Source: Saprospiraceae bacterium (lineage in GTDB: Bacteria > Bacteroidota > Bacteroidia > Chitinophagales > Saprospiraceae). Taken from it: DNA of 42,756 nt. Location: NCBI GenBank assembly GCA_019634045.1, contig JAHQWA010000047.1:1-42756 (forward strand), given 5' to 3'. Of the stretch, positions 1 to 9,054 are shown piece after piece. The notes under the pieces are model-generated. The model was given only the letters and a program-made list of their open reading frames with translations, had not been told where the DNA came from and did not search any database. A program made the position numbers and the translations under genes. Within the stretch, counting starts at the first letter, position 1. Each line of letters begins with the position of its first letter.

Positions 1-34
1 CTCATATTGATAATCATATTTTCCTTGAGGTAAA

Positions 35-2035
35 ATGATGGCTAACTCCTCACCTGTTTTAGATGCAGCATTTAGCGCTACCGCTGTAGGGCTGGGCTTT
101 AATGAATCGAGGCCAAGTCAATGGCAATCTTTTACGGCAGAAAGTTCTGGTATATTATCTAAGGCGGAAGTCTTGCTTTTGGTTGCAGAGGTAGATTCTG
201 ATCCTCCTGAAGTTCCTACGGTTAATCCTGGTACAGCCTTCCTTTCCATCAAATTATATGAGGGAGAAGGTTTATCAGGAGCAATGCTCTATTCAACAAG
301 CAGTTCCATGTTTATAGACGCCTTTCCTGCTCAGTGGATTACCCTATTTGGCGATGCCAATATTCCTGTAGTTCTTGGAAACAAGTATACCTTAGTCGTC
401 GAAGTACTCCCAAATAGTGTAAGCCCCATCATCTGGTCTGGTCGCCTCGGAGGTTACGCAGGAGGGAGAGCTTCTTTTAATTCCAATCTTGACTTCTCAT
501 TCAGAACCTATGTAGGGCCCCCAGCTTCGTCCATTGCTGTCCAATTAGATGCCAACGGCTCTGCCTCCATTGCCGTCGATCAGATCGATGATGGATCTAC
601 TGACAATTGTGGAATTGCCAGTCGCAGCCTCAGCCAAAGCAGCTTTGGTTGCTCGAATTTGGGGGATCAGATCGTTACACTGACCGTAACCGATGTTAAT
701 GGTAATATCAGTACTTGCAAGTCTTCTGTGACAGTAGAGGATGTAAGCCCTCCTGTGGTGACCTGTGATGATGTCACGGTAGAACTGGATGAGACTGGTT
801 CCGGCTTTTATCAGATCCAACCTAATGCAACGGATAACTGTGCAATTGCCTCCATTTTGGGCATCGAAATGACTGTCGGTTGCTCTGATGTCGGCTCCTT
901 CACCAAAACGGTTGACGCCTGGGATATTGCTGGCAATCAAGGCTCTTGCACAGCTACTGTTACTGTAGTTGATCTTATTGCTCCAATAGCCGAATGTAAG
1001 TCCACTTCCATTAATCTGGATGCTAACGGCAATGCCTCTATCACACCAGACCAGATCGACAATGGTTCCAGCGACGCCTGTGGTATCGGGGAAAGAAGCC
1101 TGGATATTACTGATTTTAGTTGTCAAAACCTGGGTACTAATACAGTGGTGTTGACTGTCAAAGATGTCAATGGCAATCAAAGCCAATGTACCGCAACTGT
1201 GGAAGTATTTGATGTAACGGCTCCAGCTGTTTTTGCTGAACTAATCTATGTTTCAGGTAATGCCAATTCGGCTTCCTTTGAAGTGGACGTGGCGGTTGAT
1301 GACATCTGTGATATCGATCCAGTTCTCGTCTCGGTCATGGAGATTCCAGACGTGGGTTCTATGAGTATTTCCTACAAGACTAAAAACAAAAAGAAGGTCA
1401 CGATTTCTTTCGAAAATAACACAGTAAAAGTCGAAGCGCCCAATCCAGAAGCCTTCTGGAATGAAATCATTGGGCAAGGAGGCGTATCCGTAATGGATGG
1501 ACAGATCGTCAAGTTGAACAGGGAAGAGACTCAGGTCTACCTCTATCATTTTGATGGAGATGAGCTAAGCAAAATTATTGGTCCATCGTTCTCCTTATTA
1601 GCGACAGGTACCGATGCTTCCGGCCATGCCAATAGTGCCACTGACACGCCTGTTTTTCCCGGCGATGCTTCACCGTCCACTTTGACTCAGTCATCTGACA
1701 GCAGAAATGCAGCGGCTAGCTCACGTCCAACGAATCCAAACGTACAGGTAGATAATCACCAACTTAAAGCGTTGCGCAGCTACCCCAATCCGTTTTCGAA
1801 GCTCACAAATATTGAGTTCAGCTTGACTCATCCAGCTAAGACTAGCATTGAGATATTCAATTTACAGGGTCAGCGTGTGTTTGATCGGGAATTTGGCCTG
1901 TTAGCATCAGGTGAATATACGGAGCAATGGAACGGTATAAGTTCCACGGGCGATCAGCTACCATCGGGATTGTATCTGATTCGATTACAGGTAGGTCAAG
2001 AGCTCATGATTGAGAAGGTGACCTTGCAACGGTAG
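35..2035 (+). CDS. T9SS-sorted HYR-like repeat surface protein, possibly 5'-truncated
   Basis: The product (666 aa) has no recognised enzymatic domain. Residues about 8-165 form an all-beta N-terminal domain. Three HYR-like immunoglobulin-type repeats follow (about 167-400), marked by recurring DNCGIAS/DACGIG and VTVEDVSPP/VTVVDLIAPI motifs. A Ser/Pro-rich linker leads to a C-terminal type A sorting domain (about 575-666) with YPNPFSK, FNLQGQRV and SGLYLIRL motifs. Such domains direct export across the outer membrane by T9SS and anchoring at the cell surface. Substrates of that system normally carry a Sec signal peptide, but none is seen here: the first residues are MMANSSPVLD and an in-frame stop (26-28) lies just upstream. 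A different frame is open from the window edge to a TGA at 36-38 that overlaps the ATG. Either an upstream gene is translationally coupled or a frameshift in the A-run at 32-35 has split one protein. Confidence 0.85.
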   Translation: MMANSSPVLDAAFSATAVGLGFNESRPSQWQSFTAESSGILSKAEVLLLVAEVDSDPPEVPTVNPGTAFLSIKLYEGEGLSGAMLYSTSSSMFIDAFPAQWITLFGDANIPVVLGNKYTLVVEVLPNSVSPIIWSGRLGGYAGGRASFNSNLDFSFRTYVGPPASSIAVQLDANGSASIAVDQIDDGSTDNCGIASRSLSQSSFGCSNLGDQIVTLTVTDVNGNISTCKSSVTVEDVSPPVVTCDDVTVELDETGSGFYQIQPNATDNCAIASILGIEMTVGCSDVGSFTKTVDAWDIAGNQGSCTATVTVVDLIAPIAECKSTSINLDANGNASITPDQIDNGSSDACGIGERSLDITDFSCQNLGTNTVVLTVKDVNGNQSQCTATVEVFDVTAPAVFAELIYVSGNANSASFEVDVAVDDICDIDPVLVSVMEIPDVGSMSISYKTKNKKKVTISFENNTVKVEAPNPEAFWNEIIGQGGVSVMDGQIVKLNREETQVYLYHFDGDELSKIIGPSFSLLATGTDASGHANSATDTPVFPGDASPSTLTQSSDSRNAAASSRPTNPNVQVDNHQLKALRSYPNPFSKLTNIEFSLTHPAKTSIEIFNLQGQRVFDREFGLLASGEYTEQWNGISSTGDQLPSGLYLIRLQVGQELMIEKVTLQR

Positions 2036-2152
2036 CTGTATAGCAAATGGGCTGGAAGTTGGCGTTGGAAGTGCCTTTTTGCCAAGATTCAGGACGTAAG
2101 TATCGACAACGGCACCATGAGGGCATCCGCGTCTAGGATATCGAATTATTGA
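2036..2152 (+). pseudogene. possible transposase remnant (IS5-like, weak)
   Basis: Directly after the stop codon at 2035 the same frame stays open for 38 codons. It contains SKWAGSWRWKCLFAKIQD followed by DNGTMRAS, then a stop at 2150-2152. The order of a Trp-rich segment, LF.KIQD and D-x-x-T-x-R-A resembles the region around the first catalytic Asp of IS5-type transposases. The match is short and made by eye. No start codon, no rest of the transposase and no clear terminal inverted repeats are present. If real, it is a relic that explains why this stretch has no intact gene. Confidence 0.22.
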
Positions 2153-2210
2153 AAGTCAACAGCTTTTAGGTAGTTCCATATCAAATCATCATTCAAATTT
2201 CGAAGCAGTT

Positions 2211-2380
2211 ACTCAATACTTTGGAATATAGGTTCTTTGGAAATGTGGGGAGCAGATTTGGAGTAGACCCAAAGCTCGAGGAAGGAGCATAGCCATAGCT
2301 ATCAGACCAACGAGCAAGGTAGGGCATGCTTGGAAGATGCTGCCAGAAGTCATAGAAATTCATGTTTCAAAGTATTGAGT
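2211..2380. repeat. 13-bp inverted repeat in a gene-free stretch (2153-2417)
   Basis: ACTCAATACTTTG at 2211-2223 recurs in inverted orientation as CAAAGTATTGAGT at 2368-2380, 144 bp apart. The two arms enclose sequence with no convincing reading frame. The pair could be the ends of a small decayed mobile element, since it lies next to a possible transposase relic, or it could be chance in AT-rich DNA. I see no other gene, RNA or regulatory signal between 2153 and 2417. Confidence 0.3.
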
Positions 2381-2417
2381 CTGCAGTTTATGTTTGGTGT
2401 TAAAGATGTCATCAAGT

Positions 2418-2677
2418 TTATACCCCCGATAGGACTAGATGAATCGTACATTCATCATCAATGAACCATCCTAATTTAACCTTTTTCATGAATGCTGTCT
2501 CAATAGGAAAGGCCATGTCCAAAGGGGATACATTCTCCAATGATCCCCCACCGCTTGCATAGAAGATGGATTTTCGATGAGCAATTTACCACTGGGGATG
2601 CAGTTCCTGGATGATCTCAACCTGACATTCAAAATCAGCAGTCACGGTGTATAAGCTAAAACTACGCACCACTACAA
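2418..2677 (-). pseudogene. broken minus-strand reading frame with an internal stop
   Basis: Downstream of the GH17 gene on the minus strand, one frame reads VVVVRSFSLYTVTADFECQV to HPQW, then a TAA (2586-2588). It continues without interruption through SIFYASGGGSLENVSPLD, MAFPIETAFMKKVKLGW and IDDECTIHLVLSGV to a TAA at 2418-2420. Both halves look protein-like and are in the same frame, so a single nonsense change would account for the split. I do not recognise the family. No start codon is visible because the 5' part runs into the GH17 gene in another frame. It may be the tail of a gene destroyed by rearrangement. Confidence 0.33.
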
Positions 2678-3619
2678 CTATGCTGTGGGTTGGCCACTTA
2701 AGTGCTCCACCACCATTTTTGGCGTACGATCTACCTTGAACAAGCCCCAGTGTTTCTCTGGCTCCAGTGGATCCGCAGAGCCTTTCCAAGGTTCATCAAA
2801 AGCTTCAAAGACAAAAGTGGTGATTTTGGCCTCTTCGGTCCATTCCATCAAATCTTGGAAGTAGGTCTTTTGTAATTCCTCATTGACATTTTGAGGATTA
2901 ATCCCCTGACCATTAGATTGAGTGGTCCAGCCGGCCTCCGTGATGACAACAGGTGTATCCGGGTATAAGCTAGCTACTGCAGTATAGTTATCCTTGGTAT
3001 AGCCAATGGCCTCGTGAATATGTTTGTATTCCCAGACTGGATAGGTATGGATAGAGATGAAATCCACCACTTCTGCCAATGGCTTCAGTTTATGCAGCCA
3101 AGGCACATAATTCTCACAGAAGGTAACGGGCTGTGACGCGCCTTTTTTGATCAGTTTGACGTATTCCACCACTCTACTAACGGGTACGTAGTGGTCTGTC
3201 CAATCCACACAAGCCTCATTCCCAGCGGAAAGTGAATTGATGATCTTCGGGTACTTATTGGCCAAATCAATGAGCTTATTGATCTTCCGCAAATTACTCG
3301 TTCTGTTCTTCTCCAGTTGCTCTTCCGAGTAAACACCACCACCCCAGGGGCAACCGAAATTATTCATCTCTGCTTCGATATAAGCCCCGAGCATGATCTG
3401 GAAGTCTAATTTCTCCTGATGAATAACTTCCAAGGTCGTGAGCGCGTGCTGATCGCAATCATAAAGGCGCAAATATTTCCAGTGACCTTGCAGAATCAAT
3501 AGATCCTCCTTGATCTGCTCATAAGTCGGATTCGCTCCTCCAGGATGCTGCCCTTCCCGAAAGCCTGAATAGCATATTGCCGGAGCAAAAGGGAAGGGCA
3601 GTTTATTACTGTGAGTCAT
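2678..3619 (-). CDS. GH17 family beta-1,3-glucan-active enzyme without signal peptide (1)
   Basis: This is a predicted (beta/alpha)8 glycoside hydrolase of family 17, whose bacterial members act on beta-1,3-glucans such as laminarin. I chose the ATG at 3619, giving MTHSNKLPF and 313 aa; a TTG at 3655 would add 12 residues. The family's two catalytic glutamates are visible: the acid/base in SAGNEACVDW (E135) and the nucleophile in VVITEAGWTT (E228). The N-terminal CYSGFREGQ motif and the C-terminal FEAFDEPWKG motif are shared with the GH17 lipoprotein at 7741-9054. No signal peptide or lipobox is present, so a cytoplasmic location is inferred. It is the last gene of the locus. Linkage preference and endo or exo mode cannot be read from the sequence; some GH17 proteins are transglycosylases. 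Confidence 0.88.
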   Translation of the reverse strand: MTHSNKLPFPFAPAICYSGFREGQHPGGANPTYEQIKEDLLILQGHWKYLRLYDCDQHALTTLEVIHQEKLDFQIMLGAYIEAEMNNFGCPWGGGVYSEEQLEKNRTSNLRKINKLIDLANKYPKIINSLSAGNEACVDWTDHYVPVSRVVEYVKLIKKGASQPVTFCENYVPWLHKLKPLAEVVDFISIHTYPVWEYKHIHEAIGYTKDNYTAVASLYPDTPVVITEAGWTTQSNGQGINPQNVNEELQKTYFQDLMEWTEEAKITTFVFEAFDEPWKGSADPLEPEKHWGLFKVDRTPKMVVEHLSGQPTA

Positions 3620-3740
3620 GTACAATGTATCTTTCGTTGAGAGAACTGATTTCAACTTACTATACTCATTTTGCGTCCAATAAGTTTAGATCTGTTCATC
3701 AATATCCTTTGTCCTCTTAGTGTAAAGTAGTAGAACAGTA

Positions 3741-4625
3741 TTAGAATTTAAGTTGTTCATCTTTGTCCCAAAGTCCCCAGTAGGCGCCAACATCTCCCTC
3801 TGCTCCCACTTTCCAAGCCTCATCAAAGGAGGAAAAGTAGAACATCTCAATATTGTCCTGCGAGGCCCATTGCTGCATATTCAAGAAATAACGGATGGCA
3901 TTGATCCGGGAGGGTTCAGCATCACCTATGCCAGTTCCTTGACTAGGCCAGCCCGTTTCCGTGATGATCACTTTCTTTCCTTGGCCCGCTGCCAAAGCCT
4001 GATAATACATTTGCTTCGCATGCAACAAGCTATAATCGATGTGACATTCTTCCCAATACGGATAGCAGTTCGCTAAAATGACATCACAAGCTTGGGTAAT
4101 TTTTGGGCGGTGACTGAATTCGTAGTAAGCATCTACATATCCCACCGGAAGATTGGGTAAGGCTTCCTTAACCTGATGGATATATGCCAAAAGTTGGTCT
4201 TCCGTAGTATCTTGACGATACATGACTTCATTACCCACGGCGACGATATCGACCATGCCTTTATCCGCTAACGCTATCAGTGCGGCGATCTCTTCCTCAT
4301 TCTTGGCTAAATCATCTCCAATCCAAGCGCCCACGAGGGTTTTAATACCGAATTCTTTCGCAATTTCCGGAATCAGTTCATTCCCTTCAATACAGGAAAA
4401 TGAACGCACCCAGCTGGTATGTGGCGCTATAATCGCCATCCGGCGGCGGATCTGCTCAGCGGTTAAAATAGAGCCTGGCTTCTGACCTTCTACATAAGCG
4501 CTAAAGCATAAGCCGTGCATTCCATCCTCCAAGACCCCTTTAAATAGAGCCTCAATTTCGGTCGGCGATTTACTGTTAAGGTCGATCCCCTTAATATCCC
4601 ATGTTTTCGAGTACCTAAATGACAT
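3741..4625 (-). CDS. GH17 family beta-1,3-glucan-active enzyme without signal peptide (2)
   Basis: This second short GH17 protein (294 aa, ATG start) has acid/base E133 in VAVGNEVMYR and nucleophile E223 in VIITETGWPSQG, the classic GH17 signature. Its C-terminus carries FYFSSFDEAWK, matching FEAFDE.WK in the two other GH17 proteins here. The N-terminus diverges from them, with GLCFSAYVEGQKPG in place of the SGFR/GGYR motif, so it is an old paralogue and may differ in substrate length or branch tolerance. There is no signal peptide. It lies 72 bp downstream of the sugar symporter gene. That spacing and the lack of an export signal suggest cytoplasmic processing of imported glucan oligosaccharides, although the role is inferred. 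Confidence 0.88.
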   Translation of the reverse strand: MSFRYSKTWDIKGIDLNSKSPTEIEALFKGVLEDGMHGLCFSAYVEGQKPGSILTAEQIRRRMAIIAPHTSWVRSFSCIEGNELIPEIAKEFGIKTLVGAWIGDDLAKNEEEIAALIALADKGMVDIVAVGNEVMYRQDTTEDQLLAYIHQVKEALPNLPVGYVDAYYEFSHRPKITQACDVILANCYPYWEECHIDYSLLHAKQMYYQALAAGQGKKVIITETGWPSQGTGIGDAEPSRINAIRYFLNMQQWASQDNIEMFYFSSFDEAWKVGAEGDVGAYWGLWDKDEQLKF

Positions 4626-4697
4626 ATCAGTTTTGTTGTTTCTAAGACTACAGGATTTAGTTGTATGATAATTCTTGTGTTCAGAAAAGAACAGATG

Positions 4698-6128
4698 CTA
4701 TAGCTCACCTCTTCTATCTATCAATGTTTCTTGAATCTCGCGTGCTCGATCTTCCGTCAGGTCATACCCCCACATCACCCAGATGGCTAAACCAGCGGTA
4801 AAGGCTGGTACAATGATGTCTGCCAGACGAAGTCGTGTAAGTGTTTCCACCGTTTGCAAGGTGGCATTTTGGTCAAACCCTACCACTTTCAGCACCAATC
4901 CACCCAAGACCAAGGCCAGGGCTTGTCCTAGTTTCACCATCCACCAATAAATAGCACCGAAAGTACCCTCTCTACGTGGCATCCCATTCTCCAATTCATC
5001 TAAATCACAAACATCAGCCGTCATACTCATCATCAGGGTAAATAGACCGCCCACTCCAAAAGCGATAAACGGAAGTGGCATGAAGAGTAACCAAGGGTTG
5101 CCCGGATCAAAGCCCCACCATTTCAATACATAACCAACGATGGAGATGGCGGTGGACAGAATAAAGGCTTTTCTCTTCCCCATTTTGTCAGACATCCAGG
5201 AAATGATTGGAATAACCAAAAAGGCAGTGGCAAACGCACTGACCGTAGAGAACCACGCTGGCCAATTGCCCGCTGCTCCATAATCCCCATCAAACATGTA
5301 GAATACGATAATGAAGTAGCTAAAAGAAGCCACCATTTGAAAACCATTGAAGACCAGGAAAGTGGCCCCGCATAATTTCACAAAAGGCTTATTTCTAGCG
5401 ACCTGAACAATCCCTCTAAAGAGGTCCGTTAGATTGGAAAATAAGGTGGCAAAGGAAATCTCTTTCCTATTTTCCATCTGCGAGGCATCAATTCCTTTAC
5501 AGAAAATAGCCGGCAATACCCCCAGGACAATACAAACTGCACCAACTACAACCGAGAGCTTCCGAACGCCCTCCGCTTGATTATCAAATAGATCAGGATC
5601 GGCGATCAACACCCAAAACCAGGGCACGATCATCCATGCGATTTGACCCATCGTCTGCGAAAAGGCCATCAAACGTGTTCGTTCGTTGTAATCCGACGTC
5701 ATTTCATACCCCAATCCAATCAAAGGAGTTGAAAAAATGGTATTCCCGATCAGATAAACGAGCGAGAACAACAGAAAATACCAGAAGTTATAGGATTGTG
5801 TATTGTTCTCGTCCAATTGCCAAAGGAGGACGAATAACAATCCACTCAGAATGGCTCCTACAAATATATAAGGTCGTCTACGTCCATATTTGGACTTCGT
5901 ATTGTCTGAAATGAAACCCATAATCGGATCCGTCAAGGCATCAAATATTCTTGGTAGGCCACCAAGAAGTCCCGCCAGGAAGGGATCCATGCCGAAGGCT
6001 GTAAGTAAGAAGAACATGAAAATACCGAGGGCACCTGGTAGCAGGTTATTGACCAGGTGGCCGGCACCGAAAGCGAACTTCTGTACCACAGGTACTCGAT
6101 CCTTGGCTGCGGTTTTGTATCTACTCAT
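4698..6128 (-). CDS. GPH-family (MFS_2) oligosaccharide:cation symporter
   Basis: This is a 476-aa polytopic inner-membrane protein with roughly twelve hydrophobic segments. It belongs to the glycoside-pentoside-hexuronide:cation symporter family (MelB/XylP type). Diagnostic sequence is seen near residues 65-85: RIFDALTDPIMGFISDN followed by RRRPYI, where the Asp residues of the DALTDP motif contribute to cation/sugar coupling in the family. A loop around residues 370-390 contains MTADVCDLDEL and a GMPRREG motif, also typical. It lies only 23 bp downstream of the GH30 gene and upstream of two GH17 genes. The inferred substrate is therefore a laminari- or gentio-oligosaccharide released by the outer enzymes. 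It is the only inner-membrane sugar transporter in the locus. Confidence 0.9.
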   Translation of the reverse strand: MSRYKTAAKDRVPVVQKFAFGAGHLVNNLLPGALGIFMFFLLTAFGMDPFLAGLLGGLPRIFDALTDPIMGFISDNTKSKYGRRRPYIFVGAILSGLLFVLLWQLDENNTQSYNFWYFLLFSLVYLIGNTIFSTPLIGLGYEMTSDYNERTRLMAFSQTMGQIAWMIVPWFWVLIADPDLFDNQAEGVRKLSVVVGAVCIVLGVLPAIFCKGIDASQMENRKEISFATLFSNLTDLFRGIVQVARNKPFVKLCGATFLVFNGFQMVASFSYFIIVFYMFDGDYGAAGNWPAWFSTVSAFATAFLVIPIISWMSDKMGKRKAFILSTAISIVGYVLKWWGFDPGNPWLLFMPLPFIAFGVGGLFTLMMSMTADVCDLDELENGMPRREGTFGAIYWWMVKLGQALALVLGGLVLKVVGFDQNATLQTVETLTRLRLADIIVPAFTAGLAIWVMWGYDLTEDRAREIQETLIDRRGEL

Positions 6129-6151
6129 GATATTGCGTTTTGTTGAAGGTA

Positions 6152-7630
6152 CTATTGATTGGGAACGATAATCGTTTGTATGGCTTGAGCGCTAATGGAT
6201 ATATTTTTAACCTTTTCCCCGAGGGAAAGAGAGATTTGTTTTGCAGTCGTGCCTTGGTTGAGTAGCACCACGGCCAAAGAGCCGTCGGGGTTTTGAGCAG
6301 CCGTCACAAGTAGATCTTCATCCGTTTGCGCATAAGCAATCCGCTTGGCACCTGGTCTGATGTATCGGCTAAAGTGAGAAAGGGTATAGTAAAGTGGTGT
6401 GAAGTATACTTCATCTGCATCAGGATCAACAATGACGGGAGCTACACACCAATTCTTAAACCAGTTTGGTCCTCCTTGACGATCTAAGACCATATTCCAA
6501 TCGATCCAGCCATCTACCCAATTGTTCAGGCAACCGATAATATCCCGAGCATAACGATATACGGGGACATACTTGGGATGCATATGCTTTTGGTCTGCTG
6601 GAGCCCAGTCCCATCCCCAGTCCGTGGCTTCTTTCGACCAGTACCATTGATCGTCTTGCCAAACGGGGACTTGCGCATCTACACAAGCTTCTGATTGGAT
6701 TAGGTATTTATTTGGAGCCTTCTGGTGAGCGTATTGTAGTTCTTCTGGAAACACTTCAAAAGTACTGGCATACCAGTGTATAGCTGTACCATCGTAGTAT
6801 TTGGAGGTGCCCTCGTCCTTGTACATTTCGTCTACCCACTCCTTGAGATGTTCTCTGTTCTGGTCGTAACCTAGAATATTGACCTCATGTCCATCCGCCT
6901 CCAATTTCGGCCCGAGGTGCTGTTGCACAAAATTCGTCATCTCCTCTGGTGTAAAATGCATACTTTCCCAGTTGCTATCATTCCCTAAGGGCTCATTTTC
7001 TACCGTAAATCCCCAAATGTCAATGCCTTCCGCTTTGTACGCATCTATGTATTTGGAAAAGAAAAGGGCCCAGGTATCGTAATATTCCGGTAGGAGCTTA
7101 CCACCACGCCAGTCTTTGTTGTCTTTCATCCATGGCGGAGCAGTCCAAGGAGAGGAAAGGAGCTTAAAGCCATCCTTTGAAGCGGCCATAGCTTCTTTAA
7201 TCATTGGAATAATATCATCACGGTCTTCTTCTATCGAAAAATTTGCGAGTTCTACATCTCCTTCCACCGGAGCATAGGAATAGTTACTGACGGAGAAATC
7301 GCAGGAGTTCATATGCGTACGGGTCAAAGAATAGCGAGCCCCACTGTCTCCGAAATAGGCTTCGATGATCTTCGCCCGATTTTCTGTGCCCAACTTATTC
7401 AGCAAATAAGCAGAAGCTTCTGTAAAAGATCCTCCAAATCCCGTAATAGTCTGGAATGACTCCTCCGGCATTAGCTTAATTTCTGTAGCTTCTTCGGCTT
7501 CCGGAAACTCCGTCAAGGTTGTAAGCTGATTTCCCGCCGCAGAAGTTTCATATACTTCGATTTCTAACTCTTCGACTGTATTGCAAGCAGATAGCATAAG
7601 CACTAACAATAAAGGATAAGGGTATTTCAT
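6152..7630 (-). CDS. GH30 family beta-glucanase/glucosidase lipoprotein
   Basis: I chose the ATG at 7630 because it gives an SPII signal (MKYPYPLLLVLMLSAC, lipobox Cys16); an ATG at 7699 would place 23 extra polar residues before it. The mature protein (492 aa with signal) shows GH30 features: ITGFGGSFTEASAYLL near the N-terminus, SPWTAPPWMKDN, acid/base E213 in FTVENEPLGN, nucleophile E314 in YLIQSEACVD, and a C-terminal beta-sandwich. In laminarin loci GH30 enzymes usually act on beta-1,6-linked glucose branches or pustulan. That is the likely job here but is not proven, since GH30 also includes glucosylceramidases and xylanases. The lipid anchor places it in the envelope. It is 110 bp downstream of the GH17 lipoprotein and 23 bp upstream of the symporter. 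Confidence 0.9.
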   Translation of the reverse strand: MKYPYPLLLVLMLSACNTVEELEIEVYETSAAGNQLTTLTEFPEAEEATEIKLMPEESFQTITGFGGSFTEASAYLLNKLGTENRAKIIEAYFGDSGARYSLTRTHMNSCDFSVSNYSYAPVEGDVELANFSIEEDRDDIIPMIKEAMAASKDGFKLLSSPWTAPPWMKDNKDWRGGKLLPEYYDTWALFFSKYIDAYKAEGIDIWGFTVENEPLGNDSNWESMHFTPEEMTNFVQQHLGPKLEADGHEVNILGYDQNREHLKEWVDEMYKDEGTSKYYDGTAIHWYASTFEVFPEELQYAHQKAPNKYLIQSEACVDAQVPVWQDDQWYWSKEATDWGWDWAPADQKHMHPKYVPVYRYARDIIGCLNNWVDGWIDWNMVLDRQGGPNWFKNWCVAPVIVDPDADEVYFTPLYYTLSHFSRYIRPGAKRIAYAQTDEDLLVTAAQNPDGSLAVVLLNQGTTAKQISLSLGEKVKNISISAQAIQTIIVPNQ

Positions 7631-7740
7631 GATTAGGTGTTTTAGTTGGCTGTTGCCACCACATCGAGACTTATTCCAAGACATGACCTGGCAGTTCAAT
7701 GGTGCAGCGTTCCAGCGTGTTTAGATAGCGGACCACTCAA

Positions 7741-9054
7741 TTATTGCTGAGCGCTAAGCTGTTCCTTAAGCGGTGGAGATGCCACGTCCTTTAGCAATTC
7801 CGATAGCTCGCCATCATAGGTCTTTGTAATCGGCTGATCACCTCTGCCAAGTCCTTTGAAAACGCCTTCATCTACGAGTTTCCAAAGCGCATATTTAGCT
7901 TTGCCATCGATCGTGAATAAACCAAAGTAGTTCTCCGATCCGCCTGGGTTTCCAGCGTCTTTCCAATTTTCGTCAAAGGCCTCGAAGTAAAAACAAGAGA
8001 TCCCCGCTTCATTGGTCCATTCCCGCATCAACTCATAGTAAAGGCCTTCTTTATATTCATCTGTAGCTTTAGAACCTTCATTTCCATAATGTCCATTAGA
8101 AAAGCTGGCCCAACCTGTTTCTCCGATGTGAATTGGCTTATCAATCCCTAGCCCCTCGATGTAACTGGCTACGTTTTGGTATTGGGTCTGTGCATAGGCA
8201 AGTGCTCTATTCATTGCGTCGGCGATTCTGGCGCTATCTGATTTTTCCGCTTCCTGAGGTGCATTGCCCCAGAAATCAGGATTGTAATGGGTATCGTGCA
8301 TTGGGTAAGTGTGCAGGGAGACATAGTCAACCGCTTTGATCAAATCGGTCAGATCTTGTACGTGGTACTCGTCTCCTCCCCCACCCCAAGAGGCAAAGTT
8401 GTCAGAACTGGTAATCCATAAATCTTCAGGTAGATCTCCGGCCTTTTTAAGCTCCTGTAAATAATTTACCCATCTCAAGATCACGCCCGGCTGGACAAAA
8501 TAGCTAGCCGCCCATTTGACCATCGCCTCATTTCCCACAGCAATCACCTTAATGATATCAGGGTACTTATTGGCTAGTTCAACCGCTCGCTGTATTTCAG
8601 CTGCATTGGCTTCCACATCCTCCTCATTGTGATCCGGATTAGGCGTGAATGCGCCTTTGCAATCGATCCAAGCGCCCAACATCACGTACATCTCAAAAGA
8701 GGGGTCCTCCTTTTTCAATTCGTGAATAGCCGTCACAACATTGGATGCGTGTGGTAACTCGACATTGTAGGTTCTCAGCACGCTGATGCCCATCGCCGAA
8801 AGGATTTTCATATCCTCCTTCAACTGCTCAACGGTCGGCTGAACATCTCTACTATTTTGACGATAGCCCCCATAGGAGATCGCCAAGTAATCAGGGTTTC
8901 CTAGGATATCTTTAGCCAAGACTGAGGATGTTATTGGTGATGAGTTTTCCTCCTCCGCTTGCTTAGGACCGCAAGAAAAGCATAAGGTCAACCCAAATAC
9001 TATTACTAAGAGCTTTGTAGGATTCAAGGTTTTATCGTTTTGTATAGAAGTCAC
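7741..9054 (-). CDS. GH17 family beta-1,3-glucanase lipoprotein
   Basis: This is the largest of three GH17 paralogues (437 aa). The N-terminus has a hydrophobic stretch ending in LTLCFSC (lipobox Cys28), so it is an SPII lipoprotein in the envelope. Catalytic residues are E176 in IAVGNEAMVKW and E312 in IHIGETGWAS. The C-terminal FYFEAFDENWKDAG motif is shared with the cytoplasmic paralogues. The start is uncertain: no ATG is in frame. The GTG at 9052-9054 gives the longest protein, and a TTG at 9025-9027 would give a more typical 19-residue signal. The GTG lies inside a long inverted repeat that also contains a terminator-like hairpin. Expression may therefore be set by attenuation or by masking of the start (inference). 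Confidence 0.88.
   Translation of the reverse strand: MTSIQNDKTLNPTKLLVIVFGLTLCFSCGPKQAEEENSSPITSSVLAKDILGNPDYLAISYGGYRQNSRDVQPTVEQLKEDMKILSAMGISVLRTYNVELPHASNVVTAIHELKKEDPSFEMYVMLGAWIDCKGAFTPNPDHNEEDVEANAAEIQRAVELANKYPDIIKVIAVGNEAMVKWAASYFVQPGVILRWVNYLQELKKAGDLPEDLWITSSDNFASWGGGGDEYHVQDLTDLIKAVDYVSLHTYPMHDTHYNPDFWGNAPQEAEKSDSARIADAMNRALAYAQTQYQNVASYIEGLGIDKPIHIGETGWASFSNGHYGNEGSKATDEYKEGLYYELMREWTNEAGISCFYFEAFDENWKDAGNPGGSENYFGLFTIDGKAKYALWKLVDEGVFKGLGRGDQPITKTYDGELSELLKDVASPPLKEQLSAQQ

Noticed and set aside
545..1186. Long minus-strand open frame opposite the HYR repeats
   Set aside because: It lies wholly inside the plus-strand repeat gene, has no recognisable domain, and its openness follows from the codon bias of the repeats.
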